From positions 148,066 to 212,065 of the forward strand of contig NZ_QQSY01000002.1 of the NCBI RefSeq assembly GCF_003351225.1: a stretch of 64,000 bases of DNA. Reading direction: 5' to 3'. The position numbers and the translations under genes are program-made. The notes under the pieces were generated by a model that worked only from the letters and a program-made list of their open reading frames with translations, ran no database searches and was not told the DNA's origin. Shown here one piece after another: positions 8,046 through 16,744 of this stretch. The stretch is from Dyella solisilvae (GTDB lineage Bacteria > Pseudomonadota > Gammaproteobacteria > Xanthomonadales > Rhodanobacteraceae). Within the stretch, counting starts at the first letter, position 1. Every line of letters starts with the position of its first letter.

Positions 8046-10211
8046 CTAAAGCGGATAGCGATAGGCGCCGCTCACCACGCCGGTGCGCCGCACGCGGCGG
8101 ATCACATCGGCCAGATGCTTGCGGTTCTTCACTTCCAGCGCGAACAGCAAGGTGGCCGCCGCGGCATCGCGCTCGACGTACTCGACGTTCTCGATGTTGG
8201 AATTGGCGGCGGCGATCGCCGCCGCCACCGTGGCGAGCACGCCCGGGCGGTTGATGACCTCGATGCGCAACTCGGCGCGATAGTCGCCCTGCACGTCGCG
8301 GTCCCATTCGATCGCCACGTTGCGCTCCGGCGACTTGCGCAGTTCCACCACGTTCGGGCATTCCACGCGATGCACCACGATGCCCTTGCCCGAGGACAGG
8401 TAGCCGATGATCTCGTCGCCCGGCAGCGGGTGACAGCAGTTGCCGAAGCTGAGCACGCCGCGCTCGGCGCCGGTGATGCGGATCTTCTCGGACGCGTGCG
8501 GCGCCGCCAGCTGGTCGGCGGCCTTCTTGCCTCGCGCGGCCACCAGTTGGCTGGCGACCAGGTGCGGCATGCGGTTACCCAGCGCGATGTCGGACAGCAA
8601 TTCTTCCAGTCGCTTGAGCTTGGCTGTCTCCAGGAAGCGGTCCAGCACCGCTGGCGGGATGGCGTCCAGGCTGCTGCCCAGCGCATCGAGCGCGCGGTCA
8701 AGCATGCGATGGCCGAAGTCCACCGCATCCTCGTGCTGCAGATGTTTCAGGTACTGACGGATCGCGGTACGCGCCTTGCCCGTCACCACCGATTCCAGCC
8801 ACGCCGGATTGGGCACGGCGGACGGCGCCGTGATGATCTCCACCAGCTGGCCAGACTCAAGCCGCGTGCGCAGCGGCACCAGCTTCTTGTCAACGCGCGC
8901 CGCCACCGCGTGGTCGCCCACGTCGGTATGCACGGCATAGGCGAAGTCCAGCGCGGTCGCGTTGCGCGGCAAGGCCAGGATGTCGCCACGCGGGGTGAAC
9001 AGATAGACCTCGTCCGGGAACAGGTCGATCTTGACGTTCTCGATGAACTCGGACGAGGACACCGTATGGGCCTGGCTGTCGGCCAGCGAGGACAGCCATT
9101 CGCGGGCGCGCGCCTGGGCGCTGTTGGCCGGACCGGAATCGGTCTTGTAAGCCCAGTGGGCGGCCACGCCGCGCTCGGCCACCGAGTCCATTTCCGCGGT
9201 GCGGACCTGCACCTCGATCGGCGCGCCGAACGGCCCCAACAGCACGGTGTGCAACGACTGGTAGCCGTTGGCCTTGGGGATGGCGATGAAATCCTTGAAG
9301 CGACGGTCCACCGGCTTGTACAGGCCGTGCACGGCGCCCAGCGCCATGTAGCAGGACATGGCCGAGTCGACCACCACGCGGAAACCGTAGACGTCCATCA
9401 ACTGGGCGAACGTCTTGTGCTCGCTGCGCATCTTCGAATAGATGCTCCACGGCGACTTGATGCGCCCCACCACGCGCGCGGAGATGTGGTCGGCCGTGAG
9501 GCGCTGGGACAGCGCGGCCTCGATCTTGCCCATCGCCTCGCGCCGGTTGCCAAGGGCGGCGCGGATGCGCTCGCTGATGACGCGGTAGCGGTCCGGATGA
9601 AGCGAGCGGAAGCCCAGGTCCTGCAGCTCCGCCTTGAACTTGTTCATGCCCAGGCGCTGGGCGATCGGCGCGTAGATTTCCAGCGTCTCGCGTGCGATGC
9701 GGCGGCGCGACGGCGCGTCCTTGGCGCCCAGCGTGCGCATGTTGTGCAATCGGTCGGCCAGCTTGATCAGGATGACGCGCAGATCGCGCGCCATCGCCAG
9801 CAGCATCTTGCGGAAACTCTCCGCATCCGCCTCCTGGCGGCTGGAGAAGCGCATCTTGTCCAGCTTGGTGACGCCGTCGACCAACTCGGCCACCGTCTCG
9901 CCAAACTCGGCGGACAGCTCGGCCCGGCTCAGCGCCGTGTCTTCGAGAGTGTCATGCAGGATCGCCGAGATGATGGTCTCGGCGTCCAGGCCCAGCTCGG
10001 CGAGGATGCCGGCCACCGCCACGGGATGGGTGATGTAGGGCTCGCCGCTCTTGCGGGCCTGCCCTTCGTGCGCCACCGCGCCCACCTGGTAGGCGCGAAC
10101 CACACGCTCCACCTGCGCTTCCGGCAGGTAGGCAATGCGTTCCTTCAGGGCCAGCACGTACGGCGGCAGCGTCGACGAATCCAGTGCGGAGGAATCCGTG
10201 ACGGCCGGCAT
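8046..10211 (-). CDS. spoT: Bifunctional (p)ppGpp synthetase/hydrolase SpoT
   Basis: Encodes 721 residues of the RelA/SpoT family, which makes and degrades the stringent-response alarmone (p)ppGpp. The HD hydrolase domain is intact with HDTLED at 86-91. The synthetase domain contains VGRIKSPWSIYSKM and the RFKD motif at 304-307, the charge signature of bifunctional enzymes rather than synthetase-only RelA. TGS and helical domains follow, then a C-terminal ACT domain (VINRPGVLATVAAAIAAANS). The frame is open 27 codons further upstream, but the ATG at 10211 is preferred because GGGGA lies 9 bases before it and the family begins here. rpoZ lies upstream on the same strand. Confidence 0.96.
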   Translation of the reverse strand: MPAVTDSSALDSSTLPPYVLALKERIAYLPEAQVERVVRAYQVGAVAHEGQARKSGEPYITHPVAVAGILAELGLDAETIISAILHDTLEDTALSRAELSAEFGETVAELVDGVTKLDKMRFSSRQEADAESFRKMLLAMARDLRVILIKLADRLHNMRTLGAKDAPSRRRIARETLEIYAPIAQRLGMNKFKAELQDLGFRSLHPDRYRVISERIRAALGNRREAMGKIEAALSQRLTADHISARVVGRIKSPWSIYSKMRSEHKTFAQLMDVYGFRVVVDSAMSCYMALGAVHGLYKPVDRRFKDFIAIPKANGYQSLHTVLLGPFGAPIEVQVRTAEMDSVAERGVAAHWAYKTDSGPANSAQARAREWLSSLADSQAHTVSSSEFIENVKIDLFPDEVYLFTPRGDILALPRNATALDFAYAVHTDVGDHAVAARVDKKLVPLRTRLESGQLVEIITAPSAVPNPAWLESVVTGKARTAIRQYLKHLQHEDAVDFGHRMLDRALDALGSSLDAIPPAVLDRFLETAKLKRLEELLSDIALGNRMPHLVASQLVAARGKKAADQLAAPHASEKIRITGAERGVLSFGNCCHPLPGDEIIGYLSSGKGIVVHRVECPNVVELRKSPERNVAIEWDRDVQGDYRAELRIEVINRPGVLATVAAAIAAANSNIENVEYVERDAAAATLLFALEVKNRKHLADVIRRVRRTGVVSGAYRYPL

Positions 10212-10344
10212 GGATGTACGGTCCCCGCTCAGGCGACCGCCTCGTAGCGTTTGAGTGAAACCAGGAGGGCGACGTCGTGGCTGCAGCACCAAGCGCCGAA
10301 CGAGCCGGCGCCTGCGGTGCGCTGTCTACAGACGCCGCCTTCCA

Positions 10345-10635
10345 TCAGTCGTCCCCACCCTTGGAGAGGTCGTCATCAACCTCGGCGGCGGCCCACTCCA
10401 GCGCTTCGCGCTCGGCGCGCTCGCGCTCGGCCTTGTCGATCTCGTCGATGGTGGCCTGGTCGATGCGGCGATCGGCGATCTCGCGCAGGGCGAGCACGGT
10501 CGGCTTGTCATGATCGGGATTGACTGCCGGCTCGGCGCCCTTGGAGAGCTGACGGGCACGCTTGGTCGCCATCAGCACCAGTTCGAATCGGTTGTCGACT
10601 ACCTGCAGGCAGTCTTCGACGGTAATGCGGGCCAT
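10345..10635 (-). CDS. rpoZ: DNA-directed RNA polymerase omega subunit
   Basis: Encodes 96 residues of RpoZ, which helps assemble RNA polymerase by latching the beta' subunit and forms a ppGpp-binding site with it. The start [20 protein letters not shown] and the segment ATKRARQL are diagnostic, and the C-terminal tail is acidic. An AAGGA ribosome binding site lies 6 bases before the ATG. It precedes spoT on the same strand, the common rpoZ-spoT pairing. The usual upstream partner gmk is not adjacent: it lies 6 kb away, beyond the mla genes and an alcohol dehydrogenase gene. Confidence 0.97.
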   Translation of the reverse strand: MARITVEDCLQVVDNRFELVLMATKRARQLSKGAEPAVNPDHDKPTVLALREIADRRIDQATIDEIDKAERERAEREALEWAAAEVDDDLSKGGDD

Positions 10636-10795
10636 CTGAAATCCTTAAAGAATAAAGCGACTTATCGTGGGTCAGTGTAGCCGTAAGGCCGCTTTGCTGG
10701 CAATGCAGCACACCGTATGATGCGCGGTTCAGGCTGCCTGCAGCCGTGCCCCCCACCATGGTCGGGTATCCGTACACTATAAAAAAACTGTGCGG

Positions 10796-10801
10796 TACAA
10801 T
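10796..10801 (+). promoter_or_regulatory. Possible -10 element of mlaA
   Basis: TACAAT differs from the sigma-70 -10 consensus at one base and would start transcription near 10808, 30 bases before the mlaA start codon. No convincing -35 is seen at the right spacing. Confidence 0.3.
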
Positions 10802-10838
10802 ATTGGATTCTCACCAGCCCTTGGGACTGTCGCCAACG

Positions 10839-11720
10839 ATGCCGTCCGCCCTGCTCCCACTCCTGAAGCGCAGCCTGCCGCTGGTCGCCATCTCCTTGCT
10901 CGCGGGCTGCACGATCGCCAAGCCGCGCACGGACGACCCCTTCGAGAAATTCAACCGGAACATGTACGCCTTCAACGACAAGTTGGACAAGGCGATCATC
11001 CGTCCGGTGGCCGTGGGCTACCGCAAGGTGACCAACCCGCCGGTGAGGCGCTCGATCAGCGACTTCTTCACCAACATCCGACTGCCGATCACGGTGGGCA
11101 ACGACCTGCTGCAGGCCCGTCCGCTGATGGCGGTCGAAAGCAGCGGACGATTCCTGGTCAACCTCACGGTCGGCCTCGGCGGCTTCCTCGATCCGGCCAG
11201 CAAGCTCGGCATGCCGCTCAACGAGACCGACTTCGGCATCACCCTGGCCCGCTGGGGCATGCCGGAGGGCGGCTACCTGGTGTTGCCCTTCATCGGCCCG
11301 ACCACGGTTCGCGACGTCTGGCGCCTGCCGGTCGACAGCTATCTCTTCGATCCGCTGAGCTACTACTCACGCAACCATAGCTACGAGTACGGGCAGCAAT
11401 ACCTGCCGAGCGTGCTGTACCTGGTGACGCTGCGCTCGACCGGCATTGAAGCGGAGAGCTTCCTGGCCTCGGCCTACGACCCTTACGCCTTCCTGCGCGA
11501 CGCGTACCGTCAGCAGCGCCTGTATCAGCTCTACGACGGCAATCCGCCGGCCGAGATCATCGAGCAGATGCAGGGCCTGAAGGAGAAGAACTTCAATCCC
11601 GACGAGCTGCTGGAAGAACAGCAGAACTGGGAGAACAAGCAGAAGCCGGCAGCCAATCCTGAGCAGCAGCAACCCCAACAGCAGCCACCGCAGCAGCAGC
11701 CCCCGCCGAAGGACGCATGA
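10839..11720 (+). CDS. mlaA: Outer-membrane lipoprotein MlaA (VacJ family)
   Basis: Encodes 293 residues. MlaA is the outer-membrane part of the Mla pathway and removes misplaced phospholipids from the outer leaflet, passing them to MlaC. The signal peptide ends in the lipobox LLAGC. The core carries DPFEKFNRNMYAFNDKLDK and the conserved FITNIRLP-like block (FFTNIRLPITVGNDLLQ). The C-terminus has an unusual Q/P-rich tail (about 30 residues). The ATG at 10839 is chosen over upstream in-frame ATGs because it gives a normal signal peptide. It converges with mlaFEDCB, so the whole pathway sits together although on two strands. Confidence 0.95.
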   Translation: MPSALLPLLKRSLPLVAISLLAGCTIAKPRTDDPFEKFNRNMYAFNDKLDKAIIRPVAVGYRKVTNPPVRRSISDFFTNIRLPITVGNDLLQARPLMAVESSGRFLVNLTVGLGGFLDPASKLGMPLNETDFGITLARWGMPEGGYLVLPFIGPTTVRDVWRLPVDSYLFDPLSYYSRNHSYEYGQQYLPSVLYLVTLRSTGIEAESFLASAYDPYAFLRDAYRQQRLYQLYDGNPPAEIIEQMQGLKEKNFNPDELLEEQQNWENKQKPAANPEQQQPQQQPPQQQPPPKDA

Positions 11721-11739
11721 GCGTCTCGGCGTCGGGTAA

Positions 11740-11768
11740 CAAAAAGGGGCCTCTCGGCCCCTTTTTGT
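11740..11768. terminator. Bidirectional terminator between mlaA and mlaB
   Basis: AAAAAGGGGCC-TCTC-GGCCCCTTTTT: a perfect stem with A-run and T-run on either side, serving both converging mla transcripts. Confidence 0.9.
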
Positions 11769-11793
11769 TGTCCATCGTCTGTCGTAGTGACGC

Positions 11794-12099
11794 TCAACTC
11801 ATCAGGGCGTCCACTTCGCACACGCTGGCCAGCAGCTGCATGCCCGCAGGCACGTGGCTCACACGCAGCGCGCGCCCGCGCTCTGCCGCCTGCGCCAGCA
11901 CGGCCAGCACGCAAGCCAGGCCGGCGCTGTCGCTGCGCGTGACGCCGGACAAGTCCAGCGTGCTGCGGCCATCGCGCGCCACGGCCGCATTGATGGCCTC
12001 GAGCGCGATGGCGGCATTGCCGAAGGTCAGTTCACCACTGACGCGCACACTGCCCGGCGCGCCTTCGTCGATCCGTGGCGGCAGGCTGACGGCAGTCAT
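11794..12099 (-). CDS. mlaB: MlaB, STAS-domain subunit of the Mla ABC transporter
   Basis: Encodes 101 residues with a STAS fold; the core segment is LDLSGVTRSDSAGLACVLAVL, where the DSAGL loop is the hallmark. In the Mla complex, MlaB binds the ATPase MlaF on the cytosolic side and is needed for assembly and activity. It is the last gene of the mlaFEDCB operon; its start overlaps the mlaC stop (TGATG). The small size and the operon position make the call firm. Confidence 0.9.
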   Translation of the reverse strand: MTAVSLPPRIDEGAPGSVRVSGELTFGNAAIALEAINAAVARDGRSTLDLSGVTRSDSAGLACVLAVLAQAAERGRALRVSHVPAGMQLLASVCEVDALMS

Positions 12100-12779
12100 C
12101 AGTTGGTCGCCGTCTTGCCGTCTTTTTCCATCGTCTCCAGCGCCTTCGAGCCCTGGGTTTCCAGGTTCGTGATGAGCTGGTCGATACCGCCCTTGCGGAT
12201 TTCGGCGTCCACCTGGTTGCGGTAGTTGGTGATGTACGAGATGCCTTCGATGATCACGTCGTAGGCCTTCCAGGTGCCGTCACGGTCCTTGCGGAAGGCA
12301 TAGTCGACGGCCACGGTCTTGCCGTCATCCAGCGTCACCTGGCTGCGCACGATGGTGCGCTTCTCGTTGAGGTCGCCACCGCTGCTGTCCGGCAGCACCT
12401 TCACGCGACCACGCGTGTAGTCGAGCAGACCCTCGGCGTAGCGGTGGGTAATGGAGTTGTAGAACGCCTTGGCGAAGCGCGAGCGCTGCTCGGGGGTGGC
12501 CTCGCGAGCATGCTGGCCGAGCACCAGGATCGACGCATAGTCGATGTCAAAGTGCGGCAGGAACACGCTGTCGATCACGCCGATCAGCTTGTCGTGATTG
12601 TTCTTCAGCTCTTGCTGGTGACCCTCGATCGCCTTGGCCAGCTGATCGGAGATTTCCTGCACCACCTGCGTCGGCGTCTGCTGGGCGGCGGCGGACTGCG
12701 CGGCAGCCTGTGCAAACACGGGGGCGGCGATCACGCTGCCAAAGGCAAGGGCGGTGGCAATGGCCAGACTGCGCAACAT
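12099..12779 (-). CDS. mlaC: MlaC, periplasmic phospholipid carrier
   Basis: Encodes 226 residues. MlaC shuttles phospholipids across the periplasm between MlaA and the inner-membrane MlaFEDB complex. A Sec signal peptide (hydrophobic residues 4-19, cleavage after VFAQA or nearby) precedes the Tol-Tol-Ttg2 domain with LLDYTRGRVKVLP, RSQVTLDDGKTVAVDY and WKAYDVIIEGISYITNYR, which are family signatures. It lies between mlaD (52 bp upstream) and mlaB (overlapping by one base). Confidence 0.95.
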   Translation of the reverse strand: MLRSLAIATALAFGSVIAAPVFAQAAAQSAAAQQTPTQVVQEISDQLAKAIEGHQQELKNNHDKLIGVIDSVFLPHFDIDYASILVLGQHAREATPEQRSRFAKAFYNSITHRYAEGLLDYTRGRVKVLPDSSGGDLNEKRTIVRSQVTLDDGKTVAVDYAFRKDRDGTWKAYDVIIEGISYITNYRNQVDAEIRKGGIDQLITNLETQGSKALETMEKDGKTATN

Positions 12780-12831
12780 GGGTAACTCCTGAACAGTAAC
12801 TCTAAGGAATATCGGTACGTGGCGGCCGGCT

Positions 12832-13689
12832 TCAATGCTTGCCGGCGTTGTCGGGCTCGGCGCCCTTCTTGTCGGCGGACGAGCCGCTGACCAGGAATTT
12901 GCCGATCAGATCCTCGATCTGCAGCGCCGACTGGGTCAGCACCATCTCATCGCCGTCCTTCAGCATGTCCGGCGAACCGCCCGGCTGAATGGCAACGTAC
13001 TGCGTGCCGATCAAACCACTGGTGAACACGGCGGCGGCCGAGTCATCGGGAATTTGGCTATACCGCTTGTCGATGGACAGGGTGACCTCGGCGTCGAGCT
13101 TCACCGGATCGGCCTGCACCGACTGCACGCTGCCGATGGCCACACCGGCCATCTTCACCGGGGCGCCCACCGAGAGCGCGCCGATGTTGGTGAATCGCGC
13201 CCTGACGCGATAGCTGCCGGACAGGTTGTCGGCGACACCACCGGCGCCAAAGAACTTGCCCAGCATCTCCTCCAGTTGCTGCGCCGGTCGCGTCAGCGCG
13301 ATCGTGCCGCCATCGGCCAGGGTCTTCTTGGAGTTGCCGTACTGGACACCAATGTACTGGTCGCCCAACAGGCCGCTGGTGAAGATCGTGGCCACCGAGT
13401 TGTCGGGGATCTTGTCGTAACGCTGATCGATCGCCAGCTTCACGTCAGCCGTTTCCCGGGTGGGATCGAGCACGATCGACTGCACCTGGCCAATGCGCAC
13501 ACCAGCAACTTTCACCGGCGCGCGCTCCTTGAGCTGGCCGATGTTGGCGAAGTGCGCCTCGACGATGTAGCTGGGGCCGCGGCTCTGATTGACCACCGAG
13601 GTGGTCTGGGTGGCGAGATAGCCCAGCGCGGCAAAGCCGAGCACGATGAACAGGCCGGTGCCGACGGCATAGGACGGTCTCTGGCTCAC
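12832..13689 (-). CDS. mlaD: MlaD with two tandem MCE domains
   Basis: Encodes 285 residues, about 100 longer than E. coli MlaD. MlaD is anchored in the inner membrane and its MCE domains form a hexameric ring through which phospholipids pass. One transmembrane helix (about residues 9-25) is followed by an MCE domain at about 40-148 and a second at about 159-268. The repeats align closely: ANIGQLKERAPVKVAGVRIG against TNIGALSVGAPVKMAGVAIG, and FTSGLLGDQYIGVQ against FTSGLIGTQYVAIQ. This looks like an internal duplication of about 119 residues. The neighbours (mlaE and mlaC) confirm the pathway; PqiB- or YebT-type multi-MCE proteins are much larger and have different partners. Confidence 0.93.
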   Translation of the reverse strand: MSQRPSYAVGTGLFIVLGFAALGYLATQTTSVVNQSRGPSYIVEAHFANIGQLKERAPVKVAGVRIGQVQSIVLDPTRETADVKLAIDQRYDKIPDNSVATIFTSGLLGDQYIGVQYGNSKKTLADGGTIALTRPAQQLEEMLGKFFGAGGVADNLSGSYRVRARFTNIGALSVGAPVKMAGVAIGSVQSVQADPVKLDAEVTLSIDKRYSQIPDDSAAAVFTSGLIGTQYVAIQPGGSPDMLKDGDEMVLTQSALQIEDLIGKFLVSGSSADKKGAEPDNAGKH

Positions 13690-13735
13690 GGCACGATCCT
13701 CAAGGTTTGAATGGTGGTCATGGTCATGGCGGTGC

Positions 13736-14515
13736 TCACATCAGGAAGGCGGTGAGCACGAAATCGAGCGCCAGGATGGCGATGGAGGAAGCGACCACCG
13801 TGCGGGTGGTCGCGTAAGCGACGCCCTCGCTGGTGGGCGGCGTGGTGTAGCCCTGGAATACGGCGATCAGCGACACGACGATGCCGAACACGAGGCTCTT
13901 CCACACCACCCCGTTGATCACGTCCTTGACCACCTCGACGGTGGCGGTCATGTTCGACCAGAACGTGCCGTTGTCGATGCCCAGCCAGGTGACGCCCACC
14001 AGGTGGCCGCCGAAGATGCCCAGCGCGCAGAACACGCAGCTCAGCAGCGGCATGGCGATCATGCCGGCGAGGAAACGCGGCACTGCGACGTAGGCGATCG
14101 GGTCCACCGCCATCATTTCCATCGCGGCGATCTGGTCGGTGGCGCGCATCAAGCCAATCTCGGCGGTGACCGAAGTGCCGGCGCGGCCAGCGAACAGCAG
14201 AGCGGTGACGACCGGGCCCAGCTCGCGGTAGATGGCGATGGCGACCACCGTGCCCGTGGCCGAAGTGCCGCCAAAGATCGACAGCACGTCGTACAGCTGC
14301 AGGCCCAGCACCATGCCCACGAACAGGCCGCAGACCATGATGATGATCAGGCTCATCGCGCCCACGAACCACAGCTGGCGCACCGTCTCGCGGTAGAAGC
14401 GCATGCTCTGCGGCACTGCCGCCAGCATGCGCAACAGGAACAGACCGCAGTTGCCGATCTGCTCCAGAGAGCGCAGCACGATGTTTTCAGAGCCTGCCTT
14501 CATCGACGCGCTCAT
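13736..14515 (-). CDS. mlaE: MlaE, permease subunit of the Mla ABC transporter
   Basis: Encodes 259 residues with about five hydrophobic segments, the normal MlaE length. It is the inner-membrane permease on which MlaF, MlaB and MlaD assemble. Family segments include YRELGPVVTALLFAGRAG, TAEIGLMRATDQIAAMEMMA and PRFLAGMIAMPLL. Its ATG overlaps the mlaF stop in an ATGA, indicating translational coupling. mlaD begins 46 bp after it. Confidence 0.96.
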   Translation of the reverse strand: MSASMKAGSENIVLRSLEQIGNCGLFLLRMLAAVPQSMRFYRETVRQLWFVGAMSLIIIMVCGLFVGMVLGLQLYDVLSIFGGTSATGTVVAIAIYRELGPVVTALLFAGRAGTSVTAEIGLMRATDQIAAMEMMAVDPIAYVAVPRFLAGMIAMPLLSCVFCALGIFGGHLVGVTWLGIDNGTFWSNMTATVEVVKDVINGVVWKSLVFGIVVSLIAVFQGYTTPPTSEGVAYATTRTVVASSIAILALDFVLTAFLM

Positions 14516-15348
14516 GCGCCACTCCCTGGAAAACCGAGCGACGCGGCGTAATCACCGGCCGGATACTGGAACGGCACCGGGCCGTCCGCCTCGCCACCGA
14601 AGAACTGGCGCGTCCACGGCGAACCGTCGTCGGCGATGGTCTTGGGATCCCCCTGCGCCACCACCTTGCCGTTGGCGATCAGATAGATGTGATCGGCCAC
14701 CTGCTTGATCGCCTCCAGCTCGTGCGCCACCAGCACGCTGGTGATGCCCAGCGTCTGGTTGAGCGTGCGGATCAGCTTCAGCACCTGATTCAAGGCGATC
14801 GGATCCAGGCCCACGAACGGCTCGTCGTAGAGGATCAACATCGGGTCGAACACGATCGCCCGCGCCAGCGCGACGCGGCGCGCCATGCCGCCCGACAGTT
14901 CCGACGGCATCAGGCCAGTGGCGCCACGCAGGCCCACTGCCTGCAGCTTGGTCAGCACGATGTTGCGGATCAGTACCTCGGGCAGTTCCGTGTGCTGGCG
15001 CAGCGGGAACGCGACGTTCTCAAACACGTCGAAGTCGGTCAGCAGCGCGGAGTTCTGGAACAGGTAACCGATGCGCTCGCGCAATTCGAACAGCTTTTCG
15101 CGCGAGAGCCTGGCCACGTTCTCCCCGTCGACGCACACTTCGCCGGACTGGCCGCGCATCTGCCCGGTGATGTGCTTGAGCAGGGTGGTCTTGCCGGTGC
15201 CGCTGGGGCCCATGATCGCGGTGATCTTGCCGCGCGGGATATCCATGTCCAGCGCATCGAACACCTTCTTGCCATTGAGCACCGTGGTCAGGCCACGGAC
15301 GCGCACGAGGGCGCGATCGTCGGGCTTGGCGCTAACGGAGTCGGTCAT
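14512..15348 (-). CDS. mlaF: MlaF, ATPase of the Mla ABC transporter
   Basis: Encodes 278 residues. MlaF hydrolyses ATP to drive phospholipid transport by the Mla complex. Walker A is GPSGTGKTT, the signature is ELSGGMARRVALARA and Walker B is MLILYDEPF, followed by GLDPI. The C-terminal tail fits the extension that contacts MlaB. The frame is open 45 codons further upstream; the ATG at 15348 is preferred because it gives the usual N-terminus before VRVRGLTTVLNGKKVF. First gene of mlaFEDCB. Confidence 0.95.
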   Translation of the reverse strand: MTDSVSAKPDDRALVRVRGLTTVLNGKKVFDALDMDIPRGKITAIMGPSGTGKTTLLKHITGQMRGQSGEVCVDGENVARLSREKLFELRERIGYLFQNSALLTDFDVFENVAFPLRQHTELPEVLIRNIVLTKLQAVGLRGATGLMPSELSGGMARRVALARAIVFDPMLILYDEPFVGLDPIALNQVLKLIRTLNQTLGITSVLVAHELEAIKQVADHIYLIANGKVVAQGDPKTIADDGSPWTRQFFGGEADGPVPFQYPAGDYAASLGFPGSGA

Positions 15349-15657
15349 GGGCAGGACGGGACAAGGGAAAGCCGCCACGTTAGCTGAATATGAGTGTGAA
15401 GGCCATTCGACTTGTCGCGATGGGCTCATAGGCGGTTCAAGGTCCTGGTGAGACCCGTTCGCGCCCCATGGCCGCATGGCCACTCACCTGACGCCTCCGC
15501 CACGCAGGCCCTCTTGACGCCGCCGAGATCGGGACCGGGCCATCCTGCTTGACCTGCATCACCTTGCGCTGTCGGCGGGCCGCTAGCCTCGAACGGCCAG
15601 TGCGCGGCTCGCCTGCCGTGCGGCACGCTCACCCACGAATCCGAAGGAGCATTCCCC
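15349..15657. other. Divergent intergenic region mlaF/adh, nothing specific recognised
   Basis: About 309 bp between divergent genes must hold both promoters. I see no clear sigma-70 pair, operator or RNA structure. A GAAGGAG ribosome binding site lies at its right end before the dehydrogenase start. Confidence 0.5.
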
Positions 15658-16695
15658 ATGAAAGCACTCGTATTCCACGGCCCCGGCCAGAAGTCCTGGA
15701 TGGAGAAGGCCAAGCCCACGCTCGTCCAGCCCACCGACGCGATCGTGCGAGTTACCCACACCACGATTTGCGGCACCGACCTGCACATCCTCAAGGGTGA
15801 CGTGCCCGAAGTGGAATCAGGGCGCACGCTGGGCCATGAGGGCACCGGGGTGGTTGAGGCGGTGGGCGCGGGCGTCACCAACTTCAAGCCGGGCGACCGG
15901 GTGCTGATCTCCTGCATCACCGCCTGCGGCCGCTGCCCCAACTGCAAGAAGCAGTTGTACGCGCACTGCGCCGACGGCGGCTGGATCCTGGGCCACCTGA
16001 TCGACGGCACGCAGGCCGAATATGTGCGCATTCCGCACGCCGACAACAGCCTCTACCCCGTCCCCGCCGATGCCGACGAGGAAGCGCTGGTGATGCTCAG
16101 CGACATATTCCCGACCGGTTTCGAGATCGGAGTGCTGGCCGGCGAGGTCAAGCCCGGCGATACGGTGGCCATCGTCGGCGCCGGCCCGGTGGGCATGGCC
16201 ACCCTGTTGACCGCGCAATTTTATTCGCCAGCCCGACTGATCATGATCGACCTGGACCCAGCCCGCCTGGAAACCGCCCGCCAGTTCGGCGCGACCGACC
16301 TCGTCAACGCCGGCAGCGAAGACGCGGTCGCGAGGATCATGGCCTTGACCGGGGGACGCGGCGTGGATGTGTCGATCGAGGCCGTGGGCGTACCTGCGAC
16401 CTTCGACGTCTGCCAGCGCATCGTCTGTGCCGGTGGCCACATCGCCAACGTCGGCGTGCACGGCAAGAGCGTGGACCTGCAACTGCAGGACCTGTGGATC
16501 AAGAACATCACGCTCACGACCGGTCTGGTGACGACCCGCACCACGCCGATCCTGTTGCAGACGGTACAGGCCGGGCGTGTCGACCCCGCCAAACTGGTCA
16601 CGCACCGCTTTGCGCTCGACCAGATCATGCAAGCCTACGAGGTGTTCGCCAACGCGGCCCGGGAGAAGGCCATCAAGGTGATCCTGAAGGCTTGA
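15658..16695 (+). CDS. Zinc-dependent alcohol dehydrogenase (MDR family)
   Basis: Encodes 345 residues of the medium-chain dehydrogenase/reductase family, which oxidises alcohols (or reduces aldehydes) with NAD(P). Catalytic zinc ligands are Cys38 (ICGTDLH) and His60-Glu61 (LGHEGTG). The four structural zinc cysteines are Cys90, 93, 96 and 104. The Rossmann motif GAGPVGMA follows at about 174. GHLIDGTQAEYVR and the C-terminal region resemble the broad-specificity secondary-alcohol enzymes of Cupriavidus type. A strong GAAGGAG precedes the ATG. It is alone on the plus strand between mlaF and gmk; physiological substrate unknown. Confidence 0.9.
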   Translation: MKALVFHGPGQKSWMEKAKPTLVQPTDAIVRVTHTTICGTDLHILKGDVPEVESGRTLGHEGTGVVEAVGAGVTNFKPGDRVLISCITACGRCPNCKKQLYAHCADGGWILGHLIDGTQAEYVRIPHADNSLYPVPADADEEALVMLSDIFPTGFEIGVLAGEVKPGDTVAIVGAGPVGMATLLTAQFYSPARLIMIDLDPARLETARQFGATDLVNAGSEDAVARIMALTGGRGVDVSIEAVGVPATFDVCQRIVCAGGHIANVGVHGKSVDLQLQDLWIKNITLTTGLVTTRTTPILLQTVQAGRVDPAKLVTHRFALDQIMQAYEVFANAAREKAIKVILKA

Positions 16696-16744
16696 TCCAG
16701 CACCACCGGCGCGCCCCGCTCCCGCGTGGAGCGAGCGCGTCCGA

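Noticed and set aside
7965-10247. A 760-codon open frame antisense to spoT
   Set aside because: It is a shadow of a high-GC gene: composition rich in R, H, G and Q, no family features, and spoT on the other strand has all catalytic motifs.
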